Positions 38,993 to 43,630 of a stretch of DNA of 43,630 nucleotides are shown piece by piece; the first letter of the stretch is position 1; every line of letters starts with the position of its first letter. Source of the stretch: Oceanicaulis sp. HTCC2633 (GTDB taxonomy: Bacteria > Pseudomonadota > Alphaproteobacteria > Caulobacterales > Maricaulaceae); contig NZ_CH672428.1 in NCBI RefSeq assembly GCF_000152745.1, forward strand, positions 2,279,728 to 2,323,357, in the 5' to 3' direction. A program made the translations under genes and the position numbers. The notes beneath the pieces were generated by a model. That model did no database searches. It saw nothing but the letters and a program-made list of their open reading frames with translations, and was not told the DNA's origin.

Positions 38993-39682
38993 CTACCAGG
39001 ACAGGTCTTCACCGCTGATATGGAAGAAGCGCCCGCTCATCGCAGGGTTGGCGCGCGCGATCAGATCCAGCTGTGCGCTGACGGACTCGCTGGGCGTCAT
39101 CAGCCCGTTCGGGCCGCCCATATCGGTGCGCACCCAGCCTGGATGCAGGATCAGCACGACGACGCCCTTGTCCTTGAGATCGATGCTCAGCGACTTGCCC
39201 ACGGCGTTCAGCGCCGCCTTCGAGGCGCGATAGGCGTATCGCCCGCCGCTGTCATTGTCGGCGATGGAGCCCATGCGGCTCGATTGCAGCGCGATCACCT
39301 TGAGCTGGCTCTGGGCGACCTGATCGGCGAAGGCCTCCGCCAGCGCCAGCGGCGCGAGCGTATTGATGCGGAAGGTGTCCAGGAAGCCGTCATTGGCGGC
39401 CTCGCCGAAGGCTTGCTCTTTCGGGCCCATCACGCCGGCATTGGCGAACAGAATGTCGAGCGGACCGGTGACCTTGTCCTTCAGCGCCTGGGCGGCGTTC
39501 AGATCGGAGGCGTCATAGGGCAGGATCGTCAGGCGGCCATCGCCCGGGTCCAGCGCCTTGAGCGCATCCGCGCCCTCGGGATCACGCACGGCGGCGCTGA
39601 TCGTCCATTCGCGCTTAAGAAGTTGGCTGACATGCTCAAGGCCGAGCCCGCGATTGGCGCCCGTGATGAGAGCGTGAGGCAT
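38993..39682 (-). CDS. Short-chain dehydrogenase/reductase
   Basis: A 229-residue classical SDR. The cofactor motif is TGANRGLG (residues 7-14); NAG is at 81-83 (FANAGVMG). The catalytic Ser is in LQSSRMGS (about 134-138), with Tyr151 and Lys155 in YRASK. HPGWVRTDMGG is the usual post-catalytic segment, resembling the C-factor/sniffer subgroup. The start at 39682 has GGAG at 7-bp spacing. It is transcribed divergently from the NAD-glutamate dehydrogenase gene, with a 188-bp gap. The substrate is unknown. Confidence 0.92.
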   Translation of the reverse strand: MPHALITGANRGLGLEHVSQLLKREWTISAAVRDPEGADALKALDPGDGRLTILPYDASDLNAAQALKDKVTGPLDILFANAGVMGPKEQAFGEAANDGFLDTFRINTLAPLALAEAFADQVAQSQLKVIALQSSRMGSIADNDSGGRYAYRASKAALNAVGKSLSIDLKDKGVVVLILHPGWVRTDMGGPNGLMTPSESVSAQLDLIARANPAMSGRFFHISGEDLSW

Positions 39683-39870
39683 GGTCGTCTCCGATGTGGA
39701 AATCTGTTGTTTTGTTAGTGCAGAACCAAGCACAGCCATGATTGCAGGTCTAGCCGCTCAGTACCGCTTGAACCCAGCGCGAGCGGGAGTAGGCTGCGGG
39801 TCATATGTTCATGGTTATTCGATGAACACCGTCCACCGTCCACCATTTTTCCGTTCAGGAGCCCCTTGAT

Positions 39871-42800
39871 ATGAACGCCGTGGTCAGCGTCCGACACGCA
39901 TATGACAGAGAGGCCTTTCTGAAGGCCGCGCAAAGCCGTTTTGCTGCGGCGTTTGGCGATAGCGGGCCCGATGCCGCCAGCTTCCTGGAGCAGCTCTGGG
40001 GCGATGCGCTGGCGGACGATCTCGCCGGGATTTCCGAACAGGATGCGATCTCCCTGGCCGAGGAATTCTGGCGCTATGGCGTCGAGCGGGGATCGGACAA
40101 GCTTCTAGTGCGGGTGCGGACGGCGCATGGCGCGGATGGCCGCAATCTCGAGCGCGACATCCTCGAGGTGATCGGTCAGGACCGGCCCTTCCTTGTGGAT
40201 TCCGTCATGGGCGAGATCGCCAGCCAGGGGCTGGACGTGCTCGCCATGTTCCACCCGGTGGTCCAGGTGCGCCGTGATGATGAGGGGCAGCGGGTCGCGT
40301 CGGGCGGGCGGTGCCTGAACGAGTCCATGATCCAGGTCCATCTCGACCTTCTGAGCGAGGATCTGCGCGAGCGGCTCGTCGCGGGCGTGCGCGCCACGCT
40401 CGATGATGTGCGCGACGCGGTCGAGGACTGGAACGACATGCGCGCGGAGATGGACGATGCGATCGACCATCTGACCAACGCCAACACTTCCGCCTCCAAG
40501 GAAGAACAGGAAGAGGCCGTCGCCTTCCTGCGCTGGCTTCGCGACAACCATTTCGCCTTCCTGGGCAGCCGCACCTATCAGTTCGACTTCGAGAAGGGCG
40601 CCGAAGGCGATCACAAGCCCGAAGTGAAGTCCGAAAGCGGGCGCGGCGTGCTGCGCGATCCCGAACGCAAGGTGCTGCGCAAGAGCGCCGAGCCGATGAT
40701 GCTGACCCCGGCCATCGAAGCCTATATGCGCGCGCCCTCGCCGGTGATCGTCGCCAAGGCGAACATGAAGAGCCGCGTCCATCGCCGGGTTTACATGGAT
40801 TATATCGGCGTCAAACGCTATGACGCGGACGGCAATGTGGTCGGCGAGACCCGCTTTGTGGGCCTGTTCACCGCCGAGGCCTATGACCAGATGGCGCGCG
40901 AAGTGCCGCTGATCCGCCGCAAGGTGCGCCGCGTGCTCGACAAGGCGGCCAAGGCGCCGGGCTCGCACTCGGCCAAGAAGCTGCAGAACATCGTCGAGAA
41001 CTATCCGCGCGACGAACTGTTCCAGACCGAGGAACAGGACCTGCTGGATATCTCGCTGGGCATCCTGCACCTGCATGACCGGCCGCGCACCAAGCTGTTC
41101 ATGCGTCGCGACCAGTTTGACCGCTTTGTCTCCTGCCTCCTGTTCGTGCCGCGTGACCGCTATAACTCCAAGGTGCGCGAACTGGCGGGGGAGAAGATCC
41201 GCGAAGCCTTCAATGGCCGCCTGTCGGCCTTCTATCCCCAGTTCGGCGATGCGCCACTGGCGCGGGTCCATTTCATTGTCGGGCTCGATCCGTTCAACCA
41301 TCCCGAGCCCGATCCGTCCGAGCTGGATCGCGAGATCGCGGCGCTCGCGCGGACCTGGGAGGACGAGCTTCACAACGCGGCGCGCAATTCCGGCGACGCC
41401 GAGCTGCGCCGGGCGGTGACGCGCTATCTGGACGGCTATTCCGCTGGCTATCGCGAACGGTTCACTCCCGAGGACGCGCTGGCGGATATTGGCCGCATGG
41501 AGCGGGTCAAGGCGTCCGAAGACACCAGCGCGCGCGCCTATCGCGTGGAAAAGGACGGCGAGGACCGTCTGCGGGTCAAGCTGTATCGCTGCGGCGAACC
41601 GGTGGCGCTGTCGGGCGTGATGCCGGTGCTGGAAAATCTGGGTCTGCACGTGCTGGCCGAGGCCGGCTATCCGGTCCAGCGTCATGGCGAGAACGGTGCG
41701 GAAACCGTCTGGGTGCACGAGTTCGAGGCCTCCCTGAATGGCGAAAGCGCCAGCAAGATCGACAGTGAAGCGGAAGCCTTCGAGAGCGCCCTTCTGGCGG
41801 TTCTGAACGGGCAGACCGAGGATGACGGCTTCAACAAGCTGGTGCTGGCCATCGGGGTCAGCTGGCGCGAAGCGGCCTTCCTGCGCACCGTCGCCCGCTA
41901 TCGCCAGCAGACCGGTCTGGATCCCTCCCAGGCCATTCAGGAAGAGGCCCTGGCGGCCAACCCGGAAATCGCGCGCGGCCTTCTGGAGCTGGTGAACACC
42001 AAGTTCAATCCCGAGCTCGATTTTGGCGAGGAAAGCCGCGAGAGCCACGCCAAGGATGTGTCCAAGGCGATCCGCATCCTGCTGGAACGCGTCGAGAGTC
42101 TCGATCATGACCGCGCCCTGCGCCGCATGCTGCGTCTGATCGAGGCGGTGCTGCGCACCAACTTCTTCCAGACCGATGAGGAGGGCCGCGCCAAGCCGTG
42201 GATCTCCATGAAGATCGCCAGCCGCGACGTGCGCGAGCTGCCTGATCCCAAGCCCTATCGCGAGATCTTCGTGTGGAGCCCGCGCGTCGAGGGCGTGCAT
42301 ATCCGCTTCGGCCCGGTCGCCCGCGGCGGCCTGCGCTGGTCGGACCGTCGGGAGGATTTCCGCACCGAGGTTCTGGGTCTGGTGAAGGCCCAGCAGGTCA
42401 AGAACGCCGTCATCGTGCCGGTGGGCTCCAAGGGCGGGTTCTATCCCAAGCAATTGCCCGATCGCAGCGATCGCGACGCCTGGCTGGCCGAGGGTCAGGA
42501 AGCCTACAAGACCTTCCTGCGCGGCCTTCTGGATATCACCGACAATCTCGTTGATGACGGCGTGAAGCGTCCCGACAATGTTGTGTGCTGGGATGATGAG
42601 GACCCCTATCTCGTCGTCGCCGCGGACAAGGGCACGGCCACCTTCTCAGACCTCGCCAACTCCGTGGCCCAGACCGAGTATGATTTCTGGCTGGGCGACG
42701 CCTTCGCCTCGGGCGGTTCGGCCGGGTACGACCACAAGAAGATGGGCATCACCGCACGCGGCGGCTGGGTCAGCGTCCAGCGCCATTTCCGCGAAATGGG

Positions 42801-43630
42801 CAAGGACATCCAGAACGAGCCCTTCACGGTCATCGGCGTCGGGGACATGTCCGGCGACGTGTTCGGCAACGGCATGCTGCTCTCCAAGCAGATCAGGCTG
42901 ATCGCCGCGTTCGACCATCGCGACATCTTCATCGATCCCAACCCCACTGATCTCGAGAAGACCTGGGAGGAGCGCAAGCGGCTGTTTGAACTCGGGCGCT
43001 CAAGCTGGCAGGACTATGACAAGTCCCTGATTTCAAAAGGCGGCGGGATTTTCCCGCGGGCCGCCAAGTCCATCAAGCTCAGCGACGAGATCCGCGAACT
43101 GACCGGACTTAAGGCTCAGACCGCTCCGGCCACGACCCTGATCAAGGCCCTTCTGAAGGCGGATGTGGAGCTGTTGTGGTTCGGCGGCATCGGCACCTAT
43201 GTGAAGGCGTCGACCGAGCAGAACTATCAGGTCGGCGACAAGGCCAATGACGCCCTGCGCATCGATGCGAACGAATTGAATGCAAAGGTCATCGGCGAGG
43301 GCGCCAATCTGGGCGTCACCCAGGCGGCGCGCATCGAGTACGCCCGCAAGGGCGGCCGCGTGAATGCGGACTTTGTCGACAACTCGGCGGGCGTGGACAG
43401 CTCTGACCACGAGGTCAACATCAAGATCCTGCTGAACCCGATGGTGCGCGAGGGCTCGATGAAGCTCGATGACCGCAACACGCTGCTGGAATCCATGACC
43501 GATACGGTGGCGCACCATGTGCTCGAGCACAATTACGACCAGACCCTGGCGATCACCATCGCCAAGGAGCATGCGGTCGAGGATCTCGACGCCCATGAAC
43601 GCCTGATGGAGCGGCTGGAGCAGGACGGCC
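39871..43630 (+). CDS. gdhZ: NAD-specific glutamate dehydrogenase, large (about 180 kDa) class, 3'-truncated by window edge
   Basis: The first 1253 codons of an enzyme that in this class runs to about 1600 residues; the frame is open to the right edge. The N-terminal part carries ACT-like regulatory regions (DRPFLVDSVMGEIASQGLDV, FHPVVQVRRD). The catalytic domain shows RGGLRWSDRREDFRTEVLG and KAQQVKNAVIVPVGSKGGF (about 815-855), the WDDEDPYLVVAADKGTA loop, GGIGTYVKAS and IGEGANLGVTQ. It oxidises glutamate to 2-oxoglutarate for catabolism. Caulobacter GdhZ, of the same class, also couples metabolism to FtsZ ring dynamics; the symbol is assigned by class. Start at 39871 with CAGGAG upstream at a slightly long spacing. 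Confidence 0.93.
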   Translation, partial: MNAVVSVRHAYDREAFLKAAQSRFAAAFGDSGPDAASFLEQLWGDALADDLAGISEQDAISLAEEFWRYGVERGSDKLLVRVRTAHGADGRNLERDILEVIGQDRPFLVDSVMGEIASQGLDVLAMFHPVVQVRRDDEGQRVASGGRCLNESMIQVHLDLLSEDLRERLVAGVRATLDDVRDAVEDWNDMRAEMDDAIDHLTNANTSASKEEQEEAVAFLRWLRDNHFAFLGSRTYQFDFEKGAEGDHKPEVKSESGRGVLRDPERKVLRKSAEPMMLTPAIEAYMRAPSPVIVAKANMKSRVHRRVYMDYIGVKRYDADGNVVGETRFVGLFTAEAYDQMAREVPLIRRKVRRVLDKAAKAPGSHSAKKLQNIVENYPRDELFQTEEQDLLDISLGILHLHDRPRTKLFMRRDQFDRFVSCLLFVPRDRYNSKVRELAGEKIREAFNGRLSAFYPQFGDAPLARVHFIVGLDPFNHPEPDPSELDREIAALARTWEDELHNAARNSGDAELRRAVTRYLDGYSAGYRERFTPEDALADIGRMERVKASEDTSARAYRVEKDGEDRLRVKLYRCGEPVALSGVMPVLENLGLHVLAEAGYPVQRHGENGAETVWVHEFEASLNGESASKIDSEAEAFESALLAVLNGQTEDDGFNKLVLAIGVSWREAAFLRTVARYRQQTGLDPSQAIQEEALAANPEIARGLLELVNTKFNPELDFGEESRESHAKDVSKAIRILLERVESLDHDRALRRMLRLIEAVLRTNFFQTDEEGRAKPWISMKIASRDVRELPDPKPYREIFVWSPRVEGVHIRFGPVARGGLRWSDRREDFRTEVLGLVKAQQVKNAVIVPVGSKGGFYPKQLPDRSDRDAWLAEGQEAYKTFLRGLLDITDNLVDDGVKRPDNVVCWDDEDPYLVVAADKGTATFSDLANSVAQTEYDFWLGDAFASGGSAGYDHKKMGITARGGWVSVQRHFREMGKDIQNEPFTVIGVGDMSGDVFGNGMLLSKQIRLIAAFDHRDIFIDPNPTDLEKTWEERKRLFELGRSSWQDYDKSLISKGGGIFPRAAKSIKLSDEIRELTGLKAQTAPATTLIKALLKADVELLWFGGIGTYVKASTEQNYQVGDKANDALRIDANELNAKVIGEGANLGVTQAARIEYARKGGRVNADFVDNSAGVDSSDHEVNIKILLNPMVREGSMKLDDRNTLLESMTDTVAHHVLEHNYDQTLAITIAKEHAVEDLDAHERLMERLEQDG

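Noticed and set aside
39821-39843. Short tandem CCACCGT repeats upstream of the glutamate dehydrogenase gene
   Set aside because: Only two to three imperfect units; no array, no spacers, and no reason to call a regulatory or CRISPR-like element.
40105-42453. A 782-codon minus-strand open frame inside the glutamate dehydrogenase gene
   Set aside because: Antisense shadow of a conserved enzyme; translation resembles typical reverse-frame composition of GC-rich DNA.
1-43630. CRISPR arrays, transposases, integrases, phage genes, attachment sites, rRNA genes
   Set aside because: No repeat-spacer pattern, IS terminal repeats, recombinase motifs or rRNA sequence were seen. The single tRNA has no adjacent integrase or duplicated 3' end.

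Overview
This window is about 43.6 kb of GC-rich chromosomal DNA from an alphaproteobacterium. Most coding sequences are clearly recognisable, and I see no phage, transposase, IS element, CRISPR array or plasmid functions. The gene content points to the Caulobacterales/Maricaulales-Hyphomonadales side of the class. The markers are a DivL-type cell-cycle pseudo-kinase with tyrosine in place of the phospho-acceptor histidine, a ChvI-ChvG pair next to EIIA(Man) and HPr, ahcY, a giant NAD-dependent glutamate dehydrogenase, and the thioredoxin/LON-domain/Trm112/DUF971 group. The lineage is inferred from gene content, not from a search.

Layout. (1) 1-766: end of a dicarboxylate/amino-acid symporter. 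(2) 755-9049: an accessory-looking block of small redox and hydrolytic enzymes with four one-component regulators (TetR, LysR, GlxA/AraC, HxlR). It holds NmrA-like and DUF1772 proteins, a flavodoxin-like protein, a cyclase-family hydrolase and a membrane-anchored amidohydrolase. Clear operator-like dyads lie at the tetR and hxlR promoters, and an AT-rich island lies after lysR. (3) 9050-9426: a structured non-coding stretch with a possible 37-codon leader ORF. It precedes a GDSL autotransporter esterase and a glycine-zipper lipoprotein. (4) 11877-17952: rpe, a heparinase II/III-like protein, a WbpM/FlaA1-type nucleotide-sugar dehydratase and purH. (5) 18025-21104: a membrane-anchored alpha/beta hydrolase, a lipoprotein with a molybdopterin-oxidoreductase-like fold and an AGCS symporter. 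(6) 21160-25045: vanZ-like and bioB, whose start codons overlap head to head, then divL. (7) 25233-32577: a TonB-C lipoprotein, ahcY, a very acidic membrane protein, ptsH, EIIA(Man), chvG and chvI. The hprK gene usual in this neighbourhood is not between EIIA and chvG. (8) 32725-37253: a 571-residue protein of unknown function, DUF971, Trm112, LON-domain, CnoX-like thioredoxin and a prolyl-tRNA editing protein. (9) 37396-43630: tRNA-Gly(GCC), a PepSY protein, a 33-codon lipoprotein gene flanked by large inverted repeats, an SDR, and the first 1253 codons of NAD-glutamate dehydrogenase.

How the parts fit together. The core section combines envelope-stress sensing (ChvG-ChvI), nitrogen/carbon phosphotransfer signalling (EIIA, HPr), methyl-cycle maintenance (AhcY), cell-cycle control (DivL) and glutamate catabolism (GDH). 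The first 9 kb looks like a stress- or xenobiotic-responsive cassette. I did not find a convincing new multi-gene system. The most interesting leads are the missing hprK with an acidic membrane protein inserted nearby, the structured leader upstream of the autotransporter, the micro-lipoprotein locus, the phased repeats behind lysR, and the cluster of GANTC sites upstream of divL.
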